Assembly: GCA_036417435.1 (NCBI GenBank)
Contig: JAZAQT010000217.1
Span: forward strand, 372,001 to 436,000
Direction of reading: 5' to 3'
Source: Inia geoffrensis
Taxonomy: Eukaryota > Chordata > Mammalia > Artiodactyla > Iniidae
Length of the DNA stretch: 64,000 bases
The notes below the pieces were generated by a model. That model was not told the origin of the DNA, ran no database searches, and saw only the letters and a program-made list of their open reading frames with translations. The position numbers were made by a program, and so were the translations under genes. Shown here in pieces: positions 50,167 through 62,376 of the stretch; the stretch's first letter is position 1; each line of letters starts with the position of its first letter.

Positions 50167-51902
50167 TTGGCCAAAAAGGGCGTATGCGTTTTTTCCTGAA
50201 TATATTCAGGAAAAAACGCATACGCCCTTTTTGGCCAAGTGCATCACTGTCAAACTGCTGCCTCTTTTCCTACGCTTTCAGAGCAATTCTTATCTACCCC
50301 CTGATATCTGTTTTCTGCAATTCTGCGTCGCGTTCAAGTCCTCTTCACAGCCTTCCTTCAATAAATTTTTGGATGATAGAGGTCATTTGGAACTCTGCAG
50401 GATTGTGAGTTACAGTGCCAAAAATCTCCTTTTCTCAACTCGCTTTCTTGTGAGCTGACCGCAAACCCGAAGAATTGCTTCAGGCCCTAATCTCGTTCCG
50501 GCATGGCACGCTGAGCCTTTGATGAATTCTTCTTCCTGTAGGGAAATCAGTGTTCAATGTGCCCGTCCAAACACATCAAGTTAGCTGCTCATTCGTTCTC
50601 CTTATTCCTGTTCATCTTCCACAGAAATTGCAAACTGTGCCAAACAAGAGGTCAAAGGCACTGACTCTCCAAGTGGGGAGAATGTTAATATTGCATCTGG
50701 AACGGCGAAGTTGAGTACCAGGGGGCTAAAATGGCGATGAGTTTTAGAAATTTTGCCTGATCACTTCGTGGATCATATTCTGGGTTTTCCATGCATATTT
50801 TAGCTGAAGGATAAATCCCTTACACGTGGAGATTTGGGACCCGTGGAATGGGAACCATGCACCATTACCTCAAAGGGTCTGCATTCCCTCACCAATAGTA
50901 TCAGCCCCAAGTGTCCAGCCTTATCTCTCCCACAGCTGTGGATGTAGAGGTGGTAAATCCAAGATTCCTCACAAGCCCAGAAGGACTTATTTAAGAATTT
51001 CTCTCTATTTGACAGTCCTTGTGTTTTCTTTTTCAAATTTATTTTTATAAGGGGATTTAGCTTATTGACACTGCTGTGTGTATGCTGCTGTACACAAATG
51101 ATTTTCTTATGGAGACCTATAAATGTATGTGTTTTAATTTTACTCATAGTCAGGTATATTCCTAGGTTTTGAATACGGGGTGTTGAGTCCATTTGGTTGA
51201 GCAAGGAGTAGCTCTTGTCTAATATATATTTGGCTTATGGAATGGTATCTGTCCTAATGTCAACCTCTGGTTTTATGCAGCCTCCCCACTCTCCCTTCCC
51301 CTTAAGCAAGCATAAGTTTCTTTTGTAAATGTGAGACTCTCTTGTGTTTTGTAATGCAGTTCACACGTAGCCGTGTTTACATTCCCGGTATTAGTGATAT
51401 CTTATGATGTTTCTTTTTCTGTGTGACTTATTTCACTTAGAATCATCGTAACTAAATCCACTCATTACGCTGCTACTGGTCTGTTGCCATTGATTTCATT
51501 GTTGAGTGATATTCCATTGTAGGGATGTACCACAACTTCTATATCAATTTTTCTCTTTCTGGGTTATTAAAGTTGTACCATAGTCAAGGCTCCCGTACAC
51601 AGAGAAGCCCCAAACTTTGGTGTGGCTCTGTCTTTTTCATTTAAATTTTCCAAATGTATAGCACCATAAGTCGAAGTGCCCTAGGCTCTCTAGCTTGTTT
51701 TTTTCTTTGTTCCAGGAAACACCATCCACTTCTCCAGAGTGGCTGTTGACAATTGACATCCCACCCATCAGCATAACAAGGTTGCCGGTTCTCCATGGCC
51801 TGTCCTGCCTCTCTGGATTTTACACTTTTTTCGGACGGCCCTTTGGATCGGTGGGAAGGGAGACTGCCTTGTAGTGCGGATTTCCATTGCAGGCTTGCTT
51901 GG
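50167..51902 (+). repeat. Satellite monomer 29, subfamily C, 1736 bp
   Basis: It is the partner of monomer 17. The palindrome is perfect. Private changes are atatcaattt near 51543 and gggaagggag near 51853. Confidence 0.96.
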
Positions 51903-51974
51903 TTGGCCAAAAAGTGCGTATGCGTTTTTTCCTGAATATATTCAGGAAAAAACACATACGCACTTTTTGGGCAA
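51903..51974. repeat. Palindrome with second compensated arm change (monomer 30)
   Basis: Position 13 is T instead of G, and its partner position 60 is A instead of C. Mismatches remain at 52 and 69. This pair is one base pair away from the monomer 9 change and occurs on a different background. Confidence 0.9.
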
Positions 51975-53637
51975 GTGCATCACTGTCGAACTGCTGCCTC
52001 TTTTCCTACGCTTTCAGAGCAATTGTTATCTACCCCCTGATAGCTGTTTTCTGCAATTCTGCGTCGCGTTCAAGTCCTCTTCACAGTGTTCCTTCAATAA
52101 ATTTTTGGATGATAGGGGTCATTTGGAACTCTGCAGGATTGTGAGTTACAGTGCCAAAAATCTCCTTTTCTCAACTCGCTTTCTTGTGAGCTGACCGCAA
52201 ACCCGAAGAATTGCTTCAGGCCCTAATCTCGTTCCGGCATGGCACGCTGAGCCTTTGATGAATTCTTCTTCCTGTAGGGAAATCAGAGTTCAATGTGCCC
52301 GTCCAAACACATCAAGTTAGCTGCTCATTCGTTCTCCTTATTCCTGTTCATCTTCCACAGAAATTGCAAACTGTGCCAAACAAGAGGTCAAAGGCACTGA
52401 CTCTCCAAGTGGGGAGAATATTAATATTGCATCTGGATCGGCGAACTCGAGTACCAGGGGGCTAAAATGGCGATGAGTTTTAGAAATTTTGCCTGATCAC
52501 TTCGTGGACCATGTTCTGGGTTTTCCATGCATATTTTAGCTGAAGGAAAAATCCCTTACACGTGGAGATTTGATACCCGTGGAATGGGAACCATGCACCA
52601 TTATCTCAAAGGATCTGCATTCCCTCACCAATAGTATCAGCCCCTAGTGTCCAGCCTTATCTCTCCCCCAGCTGTGGATGTAGAGGTGGTAAATCCAAGA
52701 TTCCTCACAAGCCCTCAGGGACTTATTTAAGAATTTCTCTCTATTTGACAGTCCTTGTGTTTTCTTTTTCAAATTTATTTTTATAAGGGGATTTAGCTTA
52801 TTTACAGTGCTGTGTGTATGCTGCTGTACACAAATGATTTTCTTATGGAGACCTATAAAAGTATGGGTTTTAATTTTCTTCATAGTCAGGTATATTCCTA
52901 GGTTTTGAATACGGGGTGTTGAGTCCATTTGGTTGAGCAAGGAGTAGGTCTTTTCTAATATATATTTGGCTTATGGAATGGTATCTGTCCTAATGTCAAC
53001 CTCTGGTTTTATGCAGCCTCCCCACTCTCCTTTCCCCTTAAGCAAGCATAAGTTTCTTTTGTAAATGTGAGACTCTCTTGTGTTTTGTAATGCAGTTCAC
53101 ACGTAGCTGTGTTTACATTCCCGGTATTAGTGATATCTTATGATGTTTCTTTTTCTGTGTGACTTATTTCACTTAGAATCATCGTAACTAAACCCACTCA
53201 TTATGCTGCTACTGGTCTGTTGCCATTGATTTCATTGTTGAGTGATATTCCATTGTAGGGATGTACCACAACTTCTATATCCATTTTTCTCTTTCTGGGC
53301 TACTAAAGTTGTACCATAGTCAAGGCTCCCGTACACAGAGCAGCCCCAAACTTTGGTGTGGCTGTGTCTTTTTCATTTAAATTTTCCGCATCTATACCAC
53401 CATAAGCGGAAGTGCCCTAGGCTCTCTAGCTTGGTTTTTTCTTTGTTCCAGGAAACACCATCCACTTCTCCAGAGTGGCTGTTGGCAATTTACATCCCGC
53501 CCATAAGCATAACAAGGCTGCCGGTTCTCCATGGCCTGTCCTGCCTCTCTGGATTTTACACTTTTTCGGACGGCCCTTTGGACCGGAGGGAAGTGAGACT
53601 TCCTTGTAGTGCGGATTTCCATTGCAGGCTTGCTCTG
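51903..53637 (+). repeat. Satellite monomer 30, subfamily C, 1735 bp
   Basis: The palindrome has a matched pair of changes (left aaagtgcg, right cgcacttt). One T is lost near 53570 (cactttttcgg). The distal end (ccggagggaag, ataagcataac) resembles monomers 8 and 11. Confidence 0.96.
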
Positions 53638-55373
53638 TTGGCCAAAAAGGGCGTATGCGTTTTTTCCTGAATATATTCAGGAAAAAACGCATACGCCCTT
53701 TTTGGCCAAGTGCATCACTGTCGAACTGTTGCCTCTTTTCCTACGCTTTCAGAGCAATTCTTATCTACCCCCTGATATCTGTTTTCTGCAATTCTGCGTC
53801 GCGTTCAAGTGCTCTTCACAGCCTTCCTTCAATAAATTTTTGGATGATAGGGGTCATTTGGAACTCTGCAGGATTGTGAGTTACAGTGCCAAAAATCTCC
53901 TTTTGTCAACTCGCTTTCTTGTGAGCTGACCGCAAACCCGAAGAATTGCTTCAGGCCCTAATCTCGTTCTGGCATGGCACGCTGAGCCTTTGATGAATTC
54001 TTCTTCCTGTAGGGAAATCCGTGTTCAATGTGCCCATCCAAACACATCAAGTTAGCTGCTCATTCGTTCTCCTTATTCCTGTTCTTCTTCCACAGAAATT
54101 GCAAACTGTGCCAAACAAGAGGCCAAAGGCACTGACTCTCCAAGTGGGGAGAATGTTAATATTGCATCTGGAACGGCGATCTCGAGTACCAGGGGGCTAA
54201 AATGGCGATGATTTTTAGAAATTTTGCCTGATCACTTCGTGGACCATATTCTGGGTTTTCCATGCATATTTTAGCTGAAGGATAAATCCCTTACACGTGG
54301 AGATTTGGGACCCGTGGAATGGGAACCATGCACCATTACCTCAAAGGATCTGCATTCCCTCACCAATAGTATCAGCCCCAAGTGTCCAGCCTTATCTCTC
54401 CCACAGCTGTGGATGTAGAGGTGGTAAATCCAAGATTCCTCACAAGCCCTGAAGGACTTATTTAAGAATTTCTCTCTATTTGACAGTCCTTGTGTTTTCT
54501 TTTTCAAATTTATTTTTATAAGGGGATTTAGCTTATTTACACTGCAGTATGTATGCTGCTGTACACAAATGATTTTCTTATGGAGACCTATAAATGTATG
54601 GGTTTTATTTTTCTTCATAGTCAGGTATATTCCTAGGTTTTGAATACGGAGTGTTGAGTCCATTTGGTTGAGCAAGGAGTAGCTCTTGTCTAATATATAT
54701 TTGGCTTATGGAATGGTATCTGTCCTAATGTCAACCTCTGGTTTTATGCACCCTCCCCACTCTCCTTTCCCCTTAAGCAAGCATAAGTTTCTTTTGTAAA
54801 TGTGAGACTCTCTTGTGTTTTGTAATGCAGTTCACACGTAGCCGTGTTTACATTCCCGGTATTAGTGATATCTTATGATGTTTCTTTTTCTGTGTGACTT
54901 ATTTCACTTAGAATCATCGTAACTAAATCCACTCATTATGCTGCTACTGGTCTGTTGCCATTGATTTCATTGTTGAGTGATATTCCATTGTAGGGATGTA
55001 CCACAACTTCTATATCCATTTTTCTCTTTCTGGGCTATTAAAGTTGTACCATAGTCAAGGCTCCCGTACACAGAGCAGCCCCAAACTTTGGTGTGGCTGT
55101 GTCCTTTTCATTTAAATTTTCCAAATCTATAGCACCATAAGTTGAAGTGCCCTAGGCTCTCTAGCTTGGTTTTTTCTTTGTTCCAGGAAACACCATCCAC
55201 TTCTTCAGAGTGGCTGTTGGCAATTTACATCCCACCCTTCAGCATAACAAGGCTGCCGGTTCTCCATGGCCTGTCCTGCCTCTCTGGATTTTACACTTTT
55301 TTCGGACGGCCCTTTGGATCGGTGGGAAGTGAGACTGCCTTGTAGTGCGGATTTCCATTGCAGGCTTGCTTGG
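53638..55373 (+). repeat. Satellite monomer 31, C/E mosaic, 1736 bp
   Basis: The palindrome is perfect. The middle has monomer-18/32 marks (ctgcagtatg, acggagtg near 54655). From about 54749 it has E-type marks (tgcaccctcc, gtgtccttttc, cttcttcag). Confidence 0.96.
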
Positions 55374-57110
55374 TTGGCCAAAAAGGGCGTATGCGTTTTT
55401 TCCTGAATATATTCAGGAAAAAACGCATATGCCCTTTTTGGCCAAGTGCATCACTTTCGAACTGCTGCCTCTTTTCCTTCTCTTTCAGAGCAATTCTTAT
55501 CTACCCCCTGATATCTGTTTTCTGCAATTCTGCGTTGCGTTCAAGTCCTCTTCACAGCATTCCTTCAATAAATTTTTGGATGATAGGGGTCATTTGGAAC
55601 TCTGCAGGATTGTGAGTTACAGTGCCAAAAATCTCCTTTTCTCAACTCGCTTTCTTGTGAGCTGACCGCGAACCCGAAGAATTGCTTCAGGCCCTAATCT
55701 CGTTCCGGCATGGCACGCTGAGCCTTTGATGAATTCTTCTTCCTGTATGGAAATCAGTGTTCAATGTGCCCGTCCAAACAAATCAAGTTAGCTGCTCATT
55801 CGTTCTCCTTATTCCTGTTCATCTTCCACAGAAATTGCAAACTGTGCCAAACAAGAGGTCAAAGGCAATGACTCTCCAAGTGGGAAGAATGTTAATATTG
55901 CATATGTGAACGGCGAACTCGAGTACCAGGGGCCTAAAATGGCGATGAGTTTTAGAAATTTTGCCTGATCACTTCGTGGACCATATTCTGGGTTTTCCAT
56001 GCATATTTTAGCTGAAGGATAAATCCCTTACACGTGGAGTTTTGGGATCCGTGCAATGGGAACCATGCACCATTACCTCAAAGGGTCTGCATTCCCTCAC
56101 CAATAGTATCAGCCCCAAGTGTCCAGCCTTACCTCTCCCACAGCTGTGGATGTAGAGGTGGTAAATCCAAGATTCCTCACAAGCCCTGAAGGACTTATTT
56201 AAGAATTTCTCTCTATTTGACAGTCCTTGTGTTTTCTTTTTCAAATTTATTTTTATAAGGGGATTTAGCTTATTTACACTGCAGTATGTATGCTGCTGTA
56301 CACAAATGATTTTCTTATGGAGACCTATAAATGTATGGGTTTTATTTTTCTTCATAGTCAGGTATATTCCTAGGTTTTGAATACGGAGTGTTGAGTCCAT
56401 TTGGTTGAGCAAGGAGTAGCTCTTGTCTAATATATATTTGGCTTATGGAATGGTATCTGTCCTAATGTCAACCTCTTGTATTATGCAGCCACACCACTCT
56501 CCTTTCCCCTTAAGCAAGCATAAGTTTATTTTGTAAATGTGAGACTCTCTTGTGTTTTGTAATGCAGTTCACACGTAGCCGTGTTTACATTCCCGGTATT
56601 AGTGATATCTTATGATGTTTCTTTTTCTGTGTGACTTATTTCACTTAGAATCATCGTAACTAAATCCACTCATTATGCTGCTACTGGTCTGTTGCCATTG
56701 ATTTCATTGTTGAGTGATATTCCATTGTAGGGATGTACCACAACTTCTATATCCATTTTTCTCTTTCTGGGCTATTAAAGTTGCACCATAGTCAAGGCTC
56801 CCGTACACAGAGCAGCCCCAAACTTTGGTGTGGCTGTGTCTTTTTCATTTAAATTTTCCGAATCTATAGCACCATAAGTGGAAGTGCCCTAGGCTCTCTA
56901 GCTTGGCTTTTTCTTTGTTCCAGGAAACACCATCCACTTCTCCAGAGTGGCTGTTGGCAATTTACATCCCGCCCATCAGCATAACAAGGCTGCCGGTTCT
57001 CCATGGCCTATCCTGCCTCTCTGGATTTTACACTTTTTTCGGACGGCCCTTTGGATCGGTGGGAAGTGAGACTGCCTTGTATTGCGGATTTCCATTGCAG
57101 GCTTGCTTGG
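55374..57110 (+). repeat. Satellite monomer 32, subfamily C variant, 1737 bp
   Basis: It is the partner of monomer 18 downstream of the palindrome (offset 24,304 bp). It has the extra base in gcatatgtgaac. Private changes are gcgttgcg near 55533 and cttgtattatg near 56474. Confidence 0.96.
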
Positions 57111-57182
57111 TTGGCCAAAAAGGGCGTATGCGTTTTTTCCTGAATATATTCAGGAAAAAAGACATACGCACTTTTTGGCCAA
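57111..57182. repeat. Palindrome at a C to E switch (monomer 33)
   Basis: It is the same right-arm variant as monomer 19. The first E-type base is at 57193, only 23 bases after the last monomer-19-type base at 57170. Confidence 0.9.
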
Positions 57183-58846
57183 GTGCATCACTATCGAACT
57201 GCTGCCCCTTTTCCTACGCTTTCAGAGCAATTATTATCTACCCCCTGATATCTGTTTTCTGCAATTCTGCCTCACGTTCAAGTCCTCTTCACAGCCTTCC
57301 TTCAATAAATTTTTGGATGATAGGGGTCATTTGGAACTCTGCAGGATTGTGAGTTACAGTGCCAAAAATCTCCTTTTCTCAACTCGCTTTCTTGTGTGCT
57401 GACCGCAAACCAGAAGAATTGCTTCAGGCCCTAATCTCGTTCCGGCATGGCACGCTGAGCCTTTGATGAATTCTTCTTCCTGTAGGGAAATCAGTGTTCA
57501 ATTTGCCCGTCCAAACACATCAAGTTAGCTGCTCATTCGTTCTCCTTATTCCTGTTCATCTTCCACAGAAATTGCAAACTGTGCCAAACAAGAGATCAAA
57601 GGCAATGACTCTCCAAGTGGGGAGAATGTTAATATTGCATCTGGAACGGCGAACTCGAGTACCAGGGGCCTAAAATGGCGATGAGTTTTAGAAATTGTGC
57701 CTGATCACTTCGTGGACCATATTCTGGGTTTTCCATGCATATTTTAGCTGAAGGATAAATCCCTTACACGTGGATATTTGGGACCCGTGGAATGGGAACC
57801 ATGCACCATTACCTCAAAGGGTCTGCATTCCCTCACCAATAGGATCAGCCCCAAGTGTCCAGCCTTATCTCTCCCACAGCTGTGGATGTAGAGGTGGTAA
57901 ATCCAAGATTCCTCACAAGCCCTGATGGACTTATTTAAGAATTTCTCTCTATTTGACAGTCCTTGTGTTTTCTTTTTCAAATTTATTTTTATAAGGGGAT
58001 TTAGCTTATTGACACTGCTGTGTTTACGCTGCAGTACACAAATGATTTTCTTATGGAGACCTATAAATGTATGGGTTTTACTTTTCTTCATAGTCAGGTA
58101 TATTCCTAGGTTTTGAATACGGGGTGTTGAGTCCATTTAGTTGAGCAAGGAGTAGCTCTTGTCTAATATATATTTGGCTTATGGAATGGTATCTGTCCTA
58201 ATGTCAACCTCTGGTTTTATGCACCCTCCCCACTCTCCTTTCCCCTTAAGCAAGCATAAGTTTCTTTTGTAAATGTGAGACTCTCTTGTGTTTTGTAATG
58301 CAGTTCACACGTAGCCGTGTTTACATTCCCGGTATTAGTGATATCTTATGATGTTTCTTTTTCTGTGTGACTTATTTCACTTAGAATCATCGTAACTAAA
58401 TCCACTCATTATGCTGCTACTGCTCTGTTGCCATTGATTTCATTGTTGAGTGATATTCCATTGTAGGGATGTACCACAACTTCTATATCCATTTTTCTCT
58501 TTCTGGGCTATTAAAGTTGTACCATAGTCAAGGCTCCCGTACACAGAGCAGCCCCAAACTTTGGTGTGGCTGTGTCCTTTTCATTTAAATTTTCCGAATC
58601 TATAGCACCATAAGTGGAAGTGCCCTAGGCTCTCTAGCTTGGTTTTTTCTTTGTTCCAGGAAACACCATCCACTTCTTCAGAGTGGCTGTTGGCAATTTA
58701 CATCCCACCCATCAGCATAACAAGGCTGCCGGTTCTCCATGGCCTGTCCTGCCTCTCTGGATTTTACACTTTTTTCGGACGGCCCTTTGGATCGGTGGGA
58801 AGTGAGACTGCCTTGTAGTGCGGATTTCCATTGCAGGCTTGCTTGG
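57111..58846 (+). repeat. Satellite monomer 33, chimeric C/E, 1736 bp
   Basis: The left flank and palindrome match monomer 19 (gacatacgcac). From 57193 the unit is E-type like monomer 20 (cactatcgaac, ctcacgttc). Confidence 0.96.
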
Positions 58847-60583
58847 TTGGCCAAAAAGGGCGTATGCGTTTTTTCCTGAATATATTCAGGAAAAAACGCA
58901 TACGCCCTTTTTGGCCAAGTGCATCACTGTCGAACTGCTGCCTCTTTTCCTTCGCTTTCAGAGCAATTCTTATCTACCCCCTGATATCTGTTTTCTGCAA
59001 TTCTGAATCGCGTTCACGTCCTCTTCACAGCCTTCCTTCAATAAATTTTTAGGATGATAGGGGTCATTTGGAACTCTGCAGGATTGTGAGTTACAGTGCC
59101 AAAAATCTCCTTTTCTCAACTCGCTTTCTTGTGAGCTGACCGCAAACCCGAAGAATTGCTTCAGGCCCTAATCTCGTTCCGGCATGGCACGCTGAGCCTT
59201 TGATGAATTCTTCTTCCTGTAGGGAAATCAGTGTTCAATGTGCCCCTCCAAACACATCAAGTTAGCTGCTCATTCGTTCTCCTTATTCCTGTTCATCTTC
59301 CACAGAAATTGCAAACTGTGCCAAACAAGAGGTCAAAGGCAATGACTCTCCAAGTCTGAAGAATGTTAATATTGCATATGGGAACGGCGAACTCGAGTAC
59401 CAGGGGCCTAAAATGGCGATGAGTTTTAGAAATTTTGCCTGATCACTTCGTGGACCATATTCTGGGTTTTCCATGCATATTTTAGCTGAAGGATAAATCC
59501 CTTACACGTGGAGTTTTGGGATCCGTGGAATGGGAACCATGCACCATTACCTCAAAGGGTCTGCATTCCCTCACCAATAGTATCAGCCCCAAGTGTCCAG
59601 CCTTACCTCTCCCACAGCTGTGGATGTAGAGGTGGTAAATCCAAGATTCCTCACAAGCCCTGAAGGACTTATTTAAGAATTTCTCTCTATTTGACAGTCC
59701 TTGTGTTTTCTTTTTCAAATTTATTTTTATAAGGGGATTTAGCTTATTTACAGTGCTGTGTGTATGCTGCTGTACACAAATGATTTTCTTATGGAGACTT
59801 ATAAATGTATGGGTTTTAATTTTCTTCATAGTCAGGTATATTCCTAGGTTTTGAATACGGGGTGTTGAGTCCATTTGGTTGAGCAAGGTGTAGCTCTTGT
59901 CTAATATATATTTGGCTTATGGAATGGTATCTGTCCTAATGTCAACCTCTGGTTTTATGCAGCCTCCCCACTCTCCTTTCCCCTTAAGCAAGCATAAGTT
60001 TCTTTTGTAAATGTGAGACTCTGTTGTGTTTTGTAATGCAGTTCACACGTAGCCGTGTTTACATTCCCGGTATTAGTGATATCTTATGATGTTTCTTTTT
60101 CTGTGTGAATTATTTCACTTAGAATCATCGTAACTAAATCCACTCATTATGCTGCTACTGGTCTGTTGCCATTGATTTCATTGTTGAGTGACATTTCATT
60201 GTAGGGATGTACCACATCTTCTATATCCATTTTTCTCTTTCTGGGCTATTAAAGTTGTACCATAGTCAAGGCTCCCGTACACAGAGCAGCCCCAAACTTT
60301 GGTGTGGCTCTGTCTTTTTCATTAAATTTTCCGAATCTATAGCACCATAAGTGGAAGTGCCCTAGGCTCTCTAGCTTGGTTTTTTCTTTGTTCCAGGAAA
60401 CACCATCCACTTCTCCAGAGTGGCTGTTGGCAATTTACATCCCGCCCATCAGCATAACAAGGCTGCCGGTTCTCCATGGCCTGTCCTGCCTCTCTGGATT
60501 TTACACTTTTTTCGGACGGCCCTTTGGATCGGTGGGAAGTGAGACTGCCTTGTAGTGCGGATTTCCATTGCAGGCTTGCTTGG
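58847..60583 (+). repeat. Satellite monomer 34, subfamily D, 1737 bp
   Basis: The palindrome is perfect. It is otherwise like monomer 21, with an extra A near 59051 (tttttaggatg), the D-type +1 (gcatatggga) and the -1 (cattaaat). Confidence 0.96.
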
Positions 60584-60648
60584 TTGGCCAAAAAGGGCGT
60601 ATGCGTATTTTCCTGAAAGGAAAAAACGCATACGCCCTTTTTGGCCAA
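60584..60648. repeat. Palindrome with 7 bp central deletion (monomer 35)
   Basis: The centre tgaatatattca is reduced to tgaaa, giving arms of about 31 bases around a gaa loop. One further left-arm change (gcgtatttt) is private. D-type sequence lies to the left and E-type to the right. Confidence 0.93.
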
Positions 60649-62311
60649 GTGCATCACTATCGAACTGCTGCCCCTTTTCCTACGCTTTCAGAGCAATTCT
60701 TATCTACCCCCTGATATCTGTTTTCTGCAATTCTGCCTCACGTTCAAGTCCTCTTCACAGCCTTCCTTCAATAAATTTTTGGATGATAAGGGTCATTTGG
60801 AACTCTGCAGGATTGTGAGTTACAGTGCCAAAAATCTCCTTTTCTCAACTCGCTTTCTTGTGTGCTGACCGCAAACCAGAAGAATTGCTTCAGGCCCTAA
60901 TCTCGTTCCGGCATGGCACGCTGAGCCTTTGATGAATTCTTCTTCCTGTAGGGAAATCAGTGTTCAATTTGCCCGTCCAAAGACATCAAGTTAGCTGCTC
61001 ATTCGTTCTCCTTATTCCTGTTCATCTTCCACAGAAATTGCAAACTGTGCCAAACAAGAGATCAAAGGCAATGACTCTCCAAGTGGGGAGAATGTTAATA
61101 TTGCATCTGGAACGGCGAACTCGAGTACCAGGGGCCTAAAATGGCGATGAGTTTTAGAAATTGTGCCTGATCACTTCGTGGACCATATTCTGGGTTTTCC
61201 ATGCATATTTTAGCTGAAGGATAAATCCCTTACACGTGGATATTTGGGACCCGTGGAATGGGAACCATGCACCATTACCTCAAAGGGTCTGCATTCCCTC
61301 ACCAATAGTATCAGCCCCAAGTGTCCAGCCTTATCTCTCCCACAGCTGTGGATGTAGAGGTGGTAAATCCAAGATTCCTCACAAGCCCTGATGGACTTAT
61401 TTAAGAATTTCTCTCTATTTGACAGTCCTTGTGTTTTCTTTTTCAAATTTATTTTTATAAGGGGATTTAGCTTATTTACAGTGCTGTGTGTATGCTGCTG
61501 TACACAAATGATTTTCTTATGGAGACTTATAAATGTATGGGTTTTAATTTTCTTCATAGTCAGGTATATTCCTAGGTTTTGAATACGGGGTGTTGAGTCC
61601 ATTTGGTTGAGCAAGGTGTAGCTCTTGTCTAATATATATTTGGCTTATGGAATGGTATCTGTCCTAATGTCAACCTCTGGTTTTATGCAGCCTCCCCACT
61701 CTCCTTTCCCCTTAAGCAAGCATAAGTTTCTTTTGTAAATGTGAGACTCTGTTGTGTTTTGTAATGCAGTTCACACGTAGCCGTGTTTACATTCCCGGTA
61801 TTAGTGATATCTTATGATGTTTCTTTTTCTGTGTGACTTATTTCACTTAGAATCATCGTAACTAAATCCACTCATTATGCTGCTACTGGTCTGTTGCCAT
61901 TGATTTCATTGTTGAGTGACATTTCATTGTAGGGATGTACCACATCTTCTATATCCATTTTTCTCTTTCTGGGCTATTAAAGTTGTACCATAGTCAAGGC
62001 TCCCGTACACAGAGCAGCCCCAAACTTTGGTGTGGCTCTGTCTTTTTCATTAAATTTTCCGAATCTATAGCACCATAAGTGGAAGTGCCCTAGGCTCTCT
62101 AGCTTGGTTTTTTCTTTGTTCCAGGAAACACCATCCACTTCTCCAGAGTGGCTGTTGGCAATTTACATCCCGCCCATCAGCATAACAAGGCTGCCGGTTC
62201 TCCATGGCCTGTCCTGCCTCTCTGGATTTTACACTTTTTTCGGACGGCCCTTTGGATCGGTGGGAAGTGAGACTGCCTTGTAGTGCGGATTTCCATTGCA
62301 GGCTTGCTTGG
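60584..62311 (+). repeat. Satellite monomer 35, E/D mosaic, 1728 bp
   Basis: It has lost 7 bp from the palindrome centre. The proximal half is E-type. The type changes to D between about 61392 (gatggactt) and 61472 (cttatttacag). Confidence 0.96.
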
Positions 62312-62376
62312 TTGGCCAAAAAGGGCGTATGCGTTTTTTCCTGAAAGGAAAAAACGCATACGCCCTTTTTGGCCAA
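62312..62376. repeat. Palindrome with 7 bp central deletion (monomer 36)
   Basis: It has the same loss as monomer 35 but otherwise perfect arms. The 7 bp deletion therefore predates the duplication of this unit, and the extra change in monomer 35 came later. Confidence 0.93.

Larger units (their letters stand above)
48431..51933 (+). repeat. Two-monomer block C, copy 2
   Basis: Monomers 28-29 are the counterpart of 16-17 at an offset of 20,833 bp (twelve units plus 1 bp). About a dozen or more differences are scattered over the block, so it is older than the two trimer duplications. Confidence 0.9.
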
